NCBI RefSeq assembly: GCF_009765825.1
Contig: NZ_LMUR01000018.1
Coordinates: 1,470,267-1,534,266, forward strand
From: Granulicella sp. L60
GTDB lineage: Bacteria; Acidobacteriota; Terriglobia; Terriglobales; Acidobacteriaceae
Length of the DNA: 64,000 bases
Direction: 5' to 3'
A program made the translations under genes and the position numbers. Shown piece after piece: positions 53,020-61,248 of this stretch; positions within the stretch are counted from its first letter, which is position 1; the number at the start of each line of letters is the position of its first letter. The notes beneath the pieces were generated by a model. That model worked only from the letters and a program-made list of their open reading frames with translations, did no database searches and was not told the origin of the DNA.

Positions 53020-53885
53020 ATCTCTTCTCCTTGTACTTCATCTTCTTCATCAAAAGGCTCCAGCGACTCTTCCACGCGAACGCGAATCACCTTGCGCAGA
53101 GCCGCTCTCTCATACCGCAAAACCATACCCTCATCCAGAAAATCAGTCACGCGCGGCGGACGTTCCGAGAACAACTGCTCCTCCCCAAAGAACCACGGCT
53201 CCGTCGCACCCAACTCCTCAATCGTTCGCGCCCGAATCACCACAGCCGGAACACAGCACACTCCCGCCTTCAACAAACGATAGGCCCGATGATATCCATC
53301 GCGAAGAAACCACCGCCCGCGAAACTCGGCAACCTCAAAGAAAGGACTGCCGCCATACATCTCAAAAGGGAAGCGATCAGACTCCCGCATCTCCGGCTTC
53401 AACCGTAACTGCAGGTCAGGATTATTGGAGTACAACGCAAAGTTCACACCATCGACGTCATCCTCACCACGAACCACGCGGCACTCCGTACTCCTGTCCC
53501 CACCCAAAGCAACCGCAACCAACTGTTCCCAATCGTCCTGCCTAACTCCCATTGCCTCGGCACGTCCTCGCCCAAACACCAGCCTCCGCTGAAACGCCAG
53601 CACCGAACGCAGATCCACCACCCCCAGCGCCCACTCGAGCCCCGCATACTCCGCATGCAGATCCGCTCTCTGTGCCGCCGCATCCAGCAGATGCCGAATC
53701 TCCCGCGTCTCCATCGAAAGCAAAGCGGAACAATCCACATAGCCATCACGCAAAGCAAGCCGCTCTTTCGCATCCCTCACCTTCGCTTCAATCTCTCTCT
53801 GGCCCACGCTCGCAGAACCGCGATATCCATACTCGTCCAACTCCCACGCGATCAACTCACAAACGTCAACCTTCGCCTCGCTCAC
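53016..53885 (-). CDS. ParB/sulfiredoxin-fold-like protein inside the cobalamin operon
   Basis: A 289-aa soluble protein not known to belong to B12 synthesis. The most recognisable segment is at about residues 185-220: FEVAEFRGRWFLRDGYHRAYRLLKAGVCCVPAVVI. It matches the DGxHRxxAxxxxGxxxVPVxV pattern of ParB-N/Srx-type nucleotide-binding folds. The N-terminal 100 residues are helical and charged, and the C-terminus is acidic (PFDEEDEVQGEEI). The start is GTG at 53885, overlapping the cobC stop by 4 nt; its own stop overlaps the adenosyltransferase start. It is therefore translationally coupled on both sides. The function is unknown; an accessory or regulatory role in B12 synthesis is an inference from position alone. 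Confidence 0.8.
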   Translation of the reverse strand: MSEAKVDVCELIAWELDEYGYRGSASVGQREIEAKVRDAKERLALRDGYVDCSALLSMETREIRHLLDAAAQRADLHAEYAGLEWALGVVDLRSVLAFQRRLVFGRGRAEAMGVRQDDWEQLVAVALGGDRSTECRVVRGEDDVDGVNFALYSNNPDLQLRLKPEMRESDRFPFEMYGGSPFFEVAEFRGRWFLRDGYHRAYRLLKAGVCCVPAVVIRARTIEELGATEPWFFGEEQLFSERPPRVTDFLDEGMVLRYERAALRKVIRVRVEESLEPFDEEDEVQGEEI

Positions 53886-54469
53886 AATCCCACCTCAACC
53901 TGCCGCGCGCCAGACGCCTCGCTCACAACATGACGCACCATGCAGCAGTACGGCCTCGTCTTCTCCCAGGCATCTTCCTCGGAGCATCCGTGCAGCGCAC
54001 GAAGCACAACCCGCATCACTCCCGCATGCGTCACCACCGCAATCTTTCGCCCTTCAGCCCTCTCGCAAAGAAAATCCACCTCATCCAGCACCCGCCGTTC
54101 AAAGTCAGAAAACCTCTCCCCACCCGGTGCCGGCAGCTGCGGATACTCCTCCATCCAGCGCCGCGCATACTCCCCGTCTCGCGCCTCAATCTCCTCCCAG
54201 TAAAGCCCCTCCCACTCGCCAAAATCAATCTCGCGCAGCGAAGAACGCACAGAAAGAGAAACGCCAAACTCACGAGCAACTTCCGAAGCAGTCTCCCGCG
54301 CGCGACGCAGATCACTGCTATAAACCTCATCGACTTTCTCAGCCCGAAGTTCTTCGATCAACCGCGAAAGCTGAAGCCGACCCGCCGCATTCAACTCCGG
54401 ATCGGAGTGACCGCAAAACCTCCCCGCCATATCCGTCTGTGCGTGGCGAGCAAACAGAATCTCACTCAT
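53882..54469 (-). CDS. cobC: alpha-ribazole phosphatase / histidine phosphatase family
   Basis: Histidine-phosphatase (phosphoglycerate-mutase-like) enzyme. In a B12 operon it is expected to dephosphorylate alpha-ribazole-5'-phosphate or adenosylcobalamin-5'-phosphate. The N-terminal RHG-type motif reads LFARHAQTD. SDLRRARETASEVA, REIDFGEWEGLYWEEIEAR (a hallmark of CobC) and VVTHAGVMRVVLRALHG, with the second catalytic His, follow. ATG at 54469 overlaps the cobS stop by 4 nt, giving 195 aa. The frame stays open far upstream but that part is cobS sequence. Confidence 0.92.
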   Translation of the reverse strand: MSEILFARHAQTDMAGRFCGHSDPELNAAGRLQLSRLIEELRAEKVDEVYSSDLRRARETASEVAREFGVSLSVRSSLREIDFGEWEGLYWEEIEARDGEYARRWMEEYPQLPAPGGERFSDFERRVLDEVDFLCERAEGRKIAVVTHAGVMRVVLRALHGCSEEDAWEKTRPYCCMVRHVVSEASGARQVEVGL

Positions 54470-55230
54470 GCCATCCACACTCCGCAGACATAAACAGCAA
54501 TCTCCGTCAGTTGATTCGTCGCACCAAAACAATCGCCAGTCACACCGCCCAATCGTCTGTAGTAGAACCACCCACTCAAACCGGTAACCAGCATTGCCGC
54601 CACCAGCGGCCCCACCCCCGACCACCGCAGCAGAACACCGACAACAACCAGCGTGAACAACGATCCAAACACAAGCGACCGCAGAGACGTAAGCTTCGCA
54701 ATCCGAGCGCCCTGCCCCTCCTGTGCACGCGCCGGCGAAAGCACATAGCTCAGCGGAAGCGAACTCCATCGACTCAACACCTGCGCCGAGATTACATACG
54801 CCGCAAAGTGCTCCAGCGGCATCGCCGCCAGCATCGCATACCGTCCCAGCAGCGACAGCACCAGCGCCACCGCGCCGTAGCTTCCAATCCGGCTATCCTT
54901 CAAGATGTTTAAAATCTGATCCCTGTTCCAACCGCCACCAAATCCATCCGCCGTATCGGCAAGACCATCCTCATGCAGACCACCCGTAATCAGCACGAAG
55001 TAGATCAGCACCGCCAAAGCAGTCAAAGATCTGTTCAGATGCGGCACCAGCAACCAATGCACACCCGCCGCTCCCGCTCCAACCGCCAGTCCAACCAGAG
55101 GAAAAAACTTAACAGCACGCGACAGCGAGTCAGCCTCATACACAGACGAGGGCATCGGAATCCGCGTCAAAAACTGAAACGCGGCCGTCACCTCTTCGCC
55201 AAGTGCGCGAACCTGTCTCGCAACGCTCAC
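54466..55230 (-). CDS. cobS: adenosylcobinamide-GDP ribazoletransferase (cobalamin synthase)
   Basis: Polytopic membrane enzyme joining AdoCbi-GDP to alpha-ribazole(-phosphate). The N-terminal FQFLTRIPMP and the key acidic motif TGGLHEDGLADTADGFGGGWNRDQILNILKDSRIGSYGAVALVL are intact. The C-terminal GDCFGATNQLTEIAVYV is also typical. About seven hydrophobic segments are visible. Length (254 aa) is normal. The start is GTG at 55230, overlapping the cobT stop by 4 nt. Confidence 0.95.
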   Translation of the reverse strand: MSVARQVRALGEEVTAAFQFLTRIPMPSSVYEADSLSRAVKFFPLVGLAVGAGAAGVHWLLVPHLNRSLTALAVLIYFVLITGGLHEDGLADTADGFGGGWNRDQILNILKDSRIGSYGAVALVLSLLGRYAMLAAMPLEHFAAYVISAQVLSRWSSLPLSYVLSPARAQEGQGARIAKLTSLRSLVFGSLFTLVVVGVLLRWSGVGPLVAAMLVTGLSGWFYYRRLGGVTGDCFGATNQLTEIAVYVCGVWMA

Positions 55231-56318
55231 CCCTTCGCCTCGCTCACCCCGGCAGAGGCGAACGTCGCCATCTCGTTATAGATCGCCATCGCCGACTCGA
55301 TCACCGGCATCGCAAGCACCGCGCCGCTTCCCTCTCCCAGCCGCATCCCCAGCGTCAAAATCGGCGTCAGCCCGACGTACTCAAGGAGCGCCCTGTGCCC
55401 CGGCTCCTCCGACTGATGCCCCGCAAAAAGATACCCCTTCACCTTCGGCTCTATCGCAAACGCAATCGCCGCCGCAGCCGTAGAGATAAATCCATCCGCC
55501 ACAACTGCGATTCCATGCCGAGCCGCGCCCAGCACAAACCCCGTCATCGCCGCAATCTCCAGCCCACCTACACAACGCAACACATCCAGCGGCGCAAGCG
55601 ACGCCCGTCCCTCAGCACCACCAAAATGTTCTTTGACGACCGCCTCGATCACCTGGCACTTTCGCGCATGTTCGTCAGCATTCAGCCCCGTTCCTCGACC
55701 CGTCACCATCGCAACCGGCTTGCCCGTCAGAGCGCAAGTCATCGCACTCGCAGCCGTCGTATTCCCAATACCCATCTCACCAACAGCCAGCAGGTCGTAA
55801 CCCTTAGCCTTCGCGTCCGCCGCCAACTCCATCCCCACCGTCAGCGCCTGCGTCAGCTCCTCTTCACTCATCGCCCGCTCCCGCAACATGTTCCGTGTTC
55901 CGCGGCGCACCTTGCGATGCAACAGCCCATCGACCCCGTCGAAGTCTGCATCCACACCCACGTCCACGACGTTCATCTCCACTCCATGCAGTCTTGCCAG
56001 CACGTTGATCGCAGCGCCCCGCGCAAGAAAGTTCAACACCATCTGCCGCGTCACCTCGCTCGGATAAGCGCTCACTCCCTCCGCCGTCACCCCGTGGTCC
56101 GCGGCAAACACATACACCGCCTTCTTCAACGGCTCAGCAAACCTCTCTCGCCGAACCGATACCATCTGCGCCGCCAGATCCTCAAGCCTCCCAAGACTTC
56201 CCAGCGGCTTGGTCAGAGAATCAAGGTGCTTCCGCGCCCGCGCACTCCACTCCCCGCTCGGCAACTCAATCGCAACTGCTGTCTCCAGTACCATCTCTCC
56301 GCTCGTCACTGCACTCAT
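55227..56318 (-). CDS. cobT: nicotinate-nucleotide--dimethylbenzimidazole phosphoribosyltransferase
   Basis: Activates the lower ligand by transferring phosphoribose from nicotinate mononucleotide to 5,6-dimethylbenzimidazole made by BluB. Motifs are LDSLTKPLGSLGRLEDLAAQM, VYVFAADHGVTAEGVSAYPSEVTRQMVLNF, GEMGIGNTTAASAM, TGLN and PLDVLRCVGGLEIAAMTGFVLGAA, plus the catalytic Glu region PILTLGMRLGEGSGAVLA. ATG at 56318, preceded by GGAAGGGG, gives the normal 363 aa. It lies 31 nt past the cbiA stop, the only real gap in the operon. Confidence 0.95.
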   Translation of the reverse strand: MSAVTSGEMVLETAVAIELPSGEWSARARKHLDSLTKPLGSLGRLEDLAAQMVSVRRERFAEPLKKAVYVFAADHGVTAEGVSAYPSEVTRQMVLNFLARGAAINVLARLHGVEMNVVDVGVDADFDGVDGLLHRKVRRGTRNMLRERAMSEEELTQALTVGMELAADAKAKGYDLLAVGEMGIGNTTAASAMTCALTGKPVAMVTGRGTGLNADEHARKCQVIEAVVKEHFGGAEGRASLAPLDVLRCVGGLEIAAMTGFVLGAARHGIAVVADGFISTAAAAIAFAIEPKVKGYLFAGHQSEEPGHRALLEYVGLTPILTLGMRLGEGSGAVLAMPVIESAMAIYNEMATFASAGVSEAKG

Positions 56319-56349
56319 ATAGCCCCTTCCGTACGTCTCATCAATTCCA

Positions 56350-57792
56350 TCAGCAAGCCGTAACCGTCGAACACTCCGCACCGACGCCCACATCACTACG
56401 TTCTTCCTTTAGCTCCCGCAAAGCTCGCTCCCTCCGCACCGCCGCAACAAAGTTCTCTGCGATCAAAGGATTCGCGCGGAAGGGAAGATGCACATAACTT
56501 GCCAGCACATTGCCCCGCTGAAACCCCTCCACCTCTTCCTTGCCAGAGAGCGAATACTTCACTCGATAACTCGTCGCAACGTCCCCCCGCTCGGTGATGC
56601 AGGAGTAATGAAAGCTATGTCCTCGAACCACCGTCCCTTTGCACCCCAGCAGGCAGTCCTCAGAAAACTCCACCGTCACATACCCAAACTTCACCAGCCT
56701 GTCCGTCATCTGCATCTTCAACGGCAACACCCCAGCCATCGCATACGCCACACCATCCGTCCCGCCAAGACTCTCCGACAGATAGAGCATCCCCCCGCAC
56801 TCCGCGTACACCGGCCTGCCCGACGACGCAAACGCGCGCACCTCCTCAAGCATCCGCCCGTTGCCGCTCAACTCCTCCGCATGCAACTCCGGATATCCTC
56901 CACCGAAATAAATCCCATCCAATCCATCCGGCAGCGACCCATCCTTCAACGGACTGAACCGGACGATCTCCACACCCTGCTCTCGCAGCAACTCAAGATT
57001 GTCTTCGTAATAAAACGAGAACGCATGATCCCACGCCACTCCAACCCGAAGCCCAATCCGAGGTTCAGCCTGAATCTCACTCCGCGAACCGAGTGCATGC
57101 ATCTCCAGCCCACACTCCAGCTCCATCAACGCATCCAGATCTAGCCGCTCCTCCGCCAGCCGCGCCAGCGTCTCGAACGCTACCCCGCCACCATCTTCAA
57201 CCTCTCCCGCTCCCTGCAGTCCTAGATGCCGCTCCGGAATCCCAATCGCCTGCTCACGCGGAAGCCATCCCACAATCTTCGTTCTGCACCGAGCCTCAAT
57301 CGCCTCCCGCAGCATCCCAAAGTGCCGCTCCCCCGCCACGCGATTCAGGATCACCCCTGCCAGCCGCAGCTCCGGATCGAACATCTCAAACCCCAGCACC
57401 ACCGCAGCCACACTCCGCGCACTCTTCGCCGCATCCACCACTAAAACCACCGGCAGCTTCAGCAGCTTCGCAATCTCCGCGCTGCTCCCCGTATCCGCAC
57501 TTCCGCTCTTCCCATCGAAGAGCCCCATCATCCCCTCGGCCACCACCACGTCCGCCCCACGCGCCGCACCCCGTAGCACACTCTTGTTCGTCTCCGCATC
57601 CATCATCCACGTATCGAGATTCCGTGCCGGCCGCCCACACACCCGCCCATGATGCCCCGTATCCAGAAAATCCGGCCCGCATTTAAATGGCTGCACCTCC
57701 AGCCCACGCCGACGCAGCCCCGCCATAATCGCCATCGCAACCGTCGTCTTCCCCACGCCACTCGCCGCGCCTGCAATCAACATTCCCTTCAC
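56350..57792 (-). CDS. cbiA: cobyrinate a,c-diamide synthase
   Basis: Glutamine-dependent amidase that forms the a- and c-amides of cobyrinic acid. The N-terminal ATPase part has LIAGAASGVGKTTVAMAIMAGLRRRGLEVQPFKCGPDFLDTGHH and VVVAEGMMGLFDG. The glutaminase part has IYFGGGYPELHAEEL, VYAECGGMLYLSESL (nucleophile Cys) and GHSFHYSCI with the His. Length (480 aa) is normal. ATG overlaps the cobU stop by 4 nt. No genes for building the corrin ring are in the window, so the substrate comes from elsewhere in the genome or from salvage. Confidence 0.94.
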   Translation of the reverse strand: MKGMLIAGAASGVGKTTVAMAIMAGLRRRGLEVQPFKCGPDFLDTGHHGRVCGRPARNLDTWMMDAETNKSVLRGAARGADVVVAEGMMGLFDGKSGSADTGSSAEIAKLLKLPVVLVVDAAKSARSVAAVVLGFEMFDPELRLAGVILNRVAGERHFGMLREAIEARCRTKIVGWLPREQAIGIPERHLGLQGAGEVEDGGGVAFETLARLAEERLDLDALMELECGLEMHALGSRSEIQAEPRIGLRVGVAWDHAFSFYYEDNLELLREQGVEIVRFSPLKDGSLPDGLDGIYFGGGYPELHAEELSGNGRMLEEVRAFASSGRPVYAECGGMLYLSESLGGTDGVAYAMAGVLPLKMQMTDRLVKFGYVTVEFSEDCLLGCKGTVVRGHSFHYSCITERGDVATSYRVKYSLSGKEEVEGFQRGNVLASYVHLPFRANPLIAENFVAAVRRERALRELKEERSDVGVGAECSTVTAC

Positions 57793-58343
57793 GGCATCAC
57801 CTCCAGATGACCCTTCAGCGCCAGCGGCAACCCCGCCACCATCAGCACCACATCATCCGCCACTCTTGCCACTCTCTGGTTCATCTCCCCCAGCAGATCC
57901 CGATACCGCCGCCCCACCGCATACGCCGGCACCACCCCGCTCCCCACCTCATTCGACACCAGCACCACCCGGCAGCTCACCGTCCCCAGCGCCGCGCACA
58001 ACGCCTCCACGCGACTCTCAATCGCCGCCCGATCCTCACCCTCCGCCTCCATCACATTCGCCGCGAAGATCGTCAGGCAATCCACCACCATCACCTCGCA
58101 TCCATCCCCATGCTCGGCCATCACCCGCGGCAGCTCCAGCGGCTCCTCCACGGTCACCCAATCCTTCGGCCGCTCCTCGCGATGCCGTTCGATCTTCCTC
58201 CGCATCTCGTCATCGGTCGCCTTCGCGGTCGCAACAAACACCACATCGCGCACCTGTTCCGCCAGCTGCTGCGCGTAACGGCTCTTGCCGCTTCGCACAC
58301 CACCCAGCACGAGTGTCACCGAACCCTGGCGCATCTCCTGCAT
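57789..58343 (-). CDS. cobU: bifunctional adenosylcobinamide kinase / adenosylcobinamide-phosphate guanylyltransferase
   Basis: Phosphorylates adenosylcobinamide and then adds GMP, making AdoCbi-GDP for CobS. The P-loop is LVLGGVRSGKSRYAQQLA. FVATAKATDDEMRRKIERHREERP contains the guanylylated His region. VMVVDCLTIFAAN and LVSNEVGSGVVPAYAVGRRYRDLLGEMNQRVARVADDV follow. ATG at 58343 is chosen because GGAG lies 6 nt upstream; a GTG at 58355 is also in frame. It is the first gene of the operon. A cobalamin riboswitch lies about 150 nt upstream, so all following genes are probably repressed by B12. Confidence 0.95.
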   Translation of the reverse strand: MQEMRQGSVTLVLGGVRSGKSRYAQQLAEQVRDVVFVATAKATDDEMRRKIERHREERPKDWVTVEEPLELPRVMAEHGDGCEVMVVDCLTIFAANVMEAEGEDRAAIESRVEALCAALGTVSCRVVLVSNEVGSGVVPAYAVGRRYRDLLGEMNQRVARVADDVVLMVAGLPLALKGHLEVMP

Positions 58344-58489
58344 CGTCAGCTCCACGCCCCAGACCGACCTGCAAACTCTGAAGCCGAGTGGGAATAATGT
58401 TTAGGCAGCGCTCGTTGCAAACCTCAATCGATAGAGATCTACGAGAATGCTCTCCAGCTCTCCCTGCGAAGCTGAATCAAGCCTGAATG

Positions 58490-58640
58490 GTCTCCGGCAG
58501 GTCTCCTGACTCACGCTTCATCAAGTCTTGACTAGCCTTCCCAGAACGAGTCCCAGTGGCGTAAGAAAAAGTGTCAAGCTCTCAGCGCTTACAGTTACGG
58601 GGTAGCGACGGAATCGCACCGTCTTCCCTGAACCAGATGA
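58490..58640 (-). ncRNA. cobalamin riboswitch upstream of cobU
   Basis: On the minus strand the conserved core can be read in order: AGGGAAGACGGTGCGATTCCGTCGC, then TACCCCGTAACTGTAAGCG, CACTGGGACTCGTTCTGGGAAGG, and the B12 box GTCAGGAGACCTGCC (58510-58496). This matches the adenosylcobalamin riboswitch consensus, including the GTAACTG-type segment. Between the B12 box and the cobU start lie about 150 nt with no T-rich terminator, so control may be translational, Rho-dependent or through long-range pairing. Confidence 0.9.
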
Positions 58641-58644
58641 CAAA

Positions 58645-58673
58645 AGACTATCCCGCGCCCACCCACGGGTCAA
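58645..58673 (-). promoter_or_regulatory. candidate promoter of the cobalamin operon
   Basis: Minus strand TTGACC (58673-58668), a 17-nt spacer and TAGTCT (58650-58645). It lies between the hemG stop and the riboswitch, so the transcript would begin just before the aptamer. Confidence 0.5.
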
Positions 58674-58737
58674 CACCGCAGCCATCGCCAGACAAAACCC
58701 AGACAAACCCCAAACAGATCCAGACACCCGCCCATCG

Positions 58738-60147
58738 CTACGCCCGCCCAACAAACTCTCGCGCCGCCGCCCGCGAATCCCTCACCAGATCCGGCAGCCC
58801 CACCCCGCGATACCCATTCCCCAACAACCACAGCCCCTCCAGCCCCTTCACCCTCTCCATCAACTCCGCCATCCGCTCCAGATGCCCCACCCCATACTGC
58901 GGCAGACTCCGCGGCCACCGTCGCACCACCGTCATCTGAGGATCAGGCAGCGGCCCCAGCACCCTCGCCAGCTCCATCCTCGCCACCACCGCAATCTCAT
59001 CGTTCCCGCAGCGCATCAGCCGCTCCGCCGCCGCACCGCCAAAGAAAGCCCTCACCAACCGCCCACCCTGCGGAACCCGATCGTCGAACTTCTGATCCAT
59101 AAACGTACACGCCAGCAACAAACTATCCGACCCCGGCGGCACCAAAAATCCAAACCCCTGCGGCACCGCAAACCGCGTCGCATCCGGAAACCCAAACCCC
59201 ACCACCACCGCCGAACTCGCATCCATCTCCATCAGCTCCGCGACCCGCGCATCCACCGGCCCCAGCAGCGCCCGTGCCTCATCCGCCGGAGCCGCCATCA
59301 TCACCCCATCAAACCTCTCCACCCCCCGCGCCGTCCCCACCAGCCAGCCCTCTTCGCCGTACGACACAAACCGCACAGCATCCGCCATCCGTATCCAATC
59401 CTCCGGAATCGCCGCAATCATCCGGTCCACCAGCGTTCCCAACCCGCTCCGCAGCGTCGTAAAGATCGCCGCCTTCTCCTTACCCTCCGTCGCCGCCGCC
59501 CGCGCCTGCAACCCCGCGATCAAACTCCCATGCTCCCTCTCTATCGCCACAAACGGAGCCAACACCGCACGCACGCTCAACCTCTCCACATCGCCGCCCA
59601 GCATACCGCTCAGCAGCGGAGCCCCAATCTTCGCCAGCACCTCCTCCCCAAAGTGCCTCCGCACAAACACCGCCACACTCTCGTCTTCCACCGGAGCACC
59701 CGCCCGCAGCTCCCCCGCCCGCTCCAGCTCCTCGCGATAACTCCGCTTCGCCTCCGCACTAAACAGCCCGCCCGCACCCTCTTCCACCGCATCCAGCGCA
59801 TCCAGATCCGTCGGCACCATCATCCGCATCCCATCCGGCATCGCCCGCAGCTTCTTATCCACCAGCACATACGTCTTCCGCCCCGCATCCTTCGAAGCGA
59901 CCACCTCATCGCCCAGCCCCAGCTCCTTGGCCAGCTCCCTCGCCCACGGCTTCTCCGTCACCCACGCATCCGGCCCACACTCAATTACGAACCCGCCCTC
60001 GCGCACCGTCTCCACAATCCCGCCCAGCCGCGTCGAAGCCTCAAACAACACCGCCTGCACATCCGCACCACCGCCCGCCGCCCGCGCCAGCTCATACGCC
60101 GCCGCCAGCCCTGCCACCCCACCGCCCACAATCGCAACCCGTTTCAT
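58738..60147 (-). CDS. hemG: protoporphyrinogen oxidase
   Basis: FAD-dependent HemY-type oxidase making protoporphyrin IX, the step before ferrochelatase. The dinucleotide fold VAIVGGGVAGLAAAYELAR is at the N-terminus. LFEASTRLGGIVETVREGGFVIECGPDAWVTEKPWARELAKELGL is characteristic of the family. GMLGGDVERLSVRAVLAPFVAIEREHGSLI and the C-terminal FAD motif GLWLLGNGYRGVGLPDLVRDSRAAA follow. Length (469 aa) is normal. The start has GGGAGAG, and a terminator-like hairpin ends only 13 nt before the ATG. It follows hemE and hemH in the order of late haem synthesis. Confidence 0.93.
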   Translation of the reverse strand: MKRVAIVGGGVAGLAAAYELARAAGGGADVQAVLFEASTRLGGIVETVREGGFVIECGPDAWVTEKPWARELAKELGLGDEVVASKDAGRKTYVLVDKKLRAMPDGMRMMVPTDLDALDAVEEGAGGLFSAEAKRSYREELERAGELRAGAPVEDESVAVFVRRHFGEEVLAKIGAPLLSGMLGGDVERLSVRAVLAPFVAIEREHGSLIAGLQARAAATEGKEKAAIFTTLRSGLGTLVDRMIAAIPEDWIRMADAVRFVSYGEEGWLVGTARGVERFDGVMMAAPADEARALLGPVDARVAELMEMDASSAVVVGFGFPDATRFAVPQGFGFLVPPGSDSLLLACTFMDQKFDDRVPQGGRLVRAFFGGAAAERLMRCGNDEIAVVARMELARVLGPLPDPQMTVVRRWPRSLPQYGVGHLERMAELMERVKGLEGLWLLGNGYRGVGLPDLVRDSRAAAREFVGRA

Positions 60148-60160
60148 CTACTCTCCCAAT

Positions 60161-60186
60161 AAAAAAGCGAAGGCCAGGGCCTTCGC
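60161..60186 (-). terminator. terminator-like hairpin between hemH and hemG
   Basis: On the minus strand GCGAAGGC-cctg-GCCTTCGC is followed by six T residues. It ends 13 nt before the hemG ATG and 36 nt after the hemH stop. If active, it limits hemG transcription to read-through, unless hemG has its own promoter, which was not seen. Confidence 0.75.
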
Positions 60187-60222
60187 GCATTCGACCCTCA
60201 CGCCGTCGACCCTCCCGACAGC

Positions 60223-61248
60223 CTATACCCCCGCAGGCACAGTCATCTCATCCACCGTCGCCCTGTACCCGCCCGTCACCACCTCAGCCAGCGCCCTCAC
60301 CAGCACATCCGAGTCGTTCAAACTCTCCGCCCGCCACAACTTCAACCCCAGCTCGTCCGCACTCTTCCGGAACGCAATATCAATGTCATACAGAATCTCC
60401 ACATGGTCGCAGAGAAATCCCACCGGCTGCATCACCACCCCCGCATGGCCCTCCGCACGAATCGCCTTCAGCGTATCTTCCACCGTCGGCCCAATCCACG
60501 GCCCACCCGAGATCCCCTGGCTCTGAAACGCAAAGTACCAGTCCCGGTCGCCAAACCCAACCCCGGCCATTCGCTCCGCCACCATCTGCGCCGTCCGCTT
60601 CGCCTCCACCGGATAAGGGTCCGGCGTCATCTGCACCGGCGTCCCCGGCCGCGCACCCGCCACCGAAGCCTCACCCGTCATAATCGTTCTGCAAGGCACG
60701 CTGTGCGCCGTAAACAGCACCGGAACCCGCCGCCCCGACTCCGCACAAGCCTGCGCCCACACCGGCCACAGCCTCTCCGCAAACGCCAGCGCCAGCGCAG
60801 GACTCTCCGCCCACCCCGCCACAAACTCCACCTCCATCCCCGCCGCAGCCGCCAGCACCGCACTCCGATAGAGCCCCACGCTCGTCCGCGAGTTCTGCGG
60901 AGCCAAACACACCGCCTTGATGTGCGTCACCCCATCCAGCCGCATCTGCGTCACCACGTCAGCAATATACGGATGCCAGTTCCGCATCCCAACATACACC
61001 CGCTGCCCATCCAGCGCCGTCTCCAGCAGACGCCCCTGCAGTATCGTCCACTTCGTCAGCGGCGGCGGCTCCAGCCCCGGCGTCTCCCTCAACCCAATCT
61101 CCGCATAGCGATGCTGCAACTCCTTTACCACCTCATCCGGCAGCGCCCGCCCACCCGTCACCTTGCTCAGATACTCCGCCATCTCGCCCAGCACATCCGG
61201 CGTCCCATGCGCCAGCAGCAAGACCGCGCTCGTCCCATCAAAGCTCAT
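60223..61248 (-). CDS. hemH: ferrochelatase
   Basis: Inserts Fe2+ into the porphyrin. Motifs are AVLLLAHGTPDVLGEM at the N-terminus, PPPLTKWTILQGRLLE, VYVGMRNWHPYIADVV, and the active-site His in VPVLFTAHSVP. YFAFQSQGISGGPWIGPTVEDTL and the conserved Glu in VVMQPVGFLCDHVEILYDIDI follow. ATG at 61248 overlaps the hemE stop by 4 nt and sets the start; length is 341 aa. In other organisms HemH can be a coproporphyrin ferrochelatase, but the HemG upstream step here fits the protoporphyrin route. Confidence 0.94.
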   Translation of the reverse strand: MSFDGTSAVLLLAHGTPDVLGEMAEYLSKVTGGRALPDEVVKELQHRYAEIGLRETPGLEPPPLTKWTILQGRLLETALDGQRVYVGMRNWHPYIADVVTQMRLDGVTHIKAVCLAPQNSRTSVGLYRSAVLAAAAGMEVEFVAGWAESPALALAFAERLWPVWAQACAESGRRVPVLFTAHSVPCRTIMTGEASVAGARPGTPVQMTPDPYPVEAKRTAQMVAERMAGVGFGDRDWYFAFQSQGISGGPWIGPTVEDTLKAIRAEGHAGVVMQPVGFLCDHVEILYDIDIAFRKSADELGLKLWRAESLNDSDVLVRALAEVVTGGYRATVDEMTVPAGV

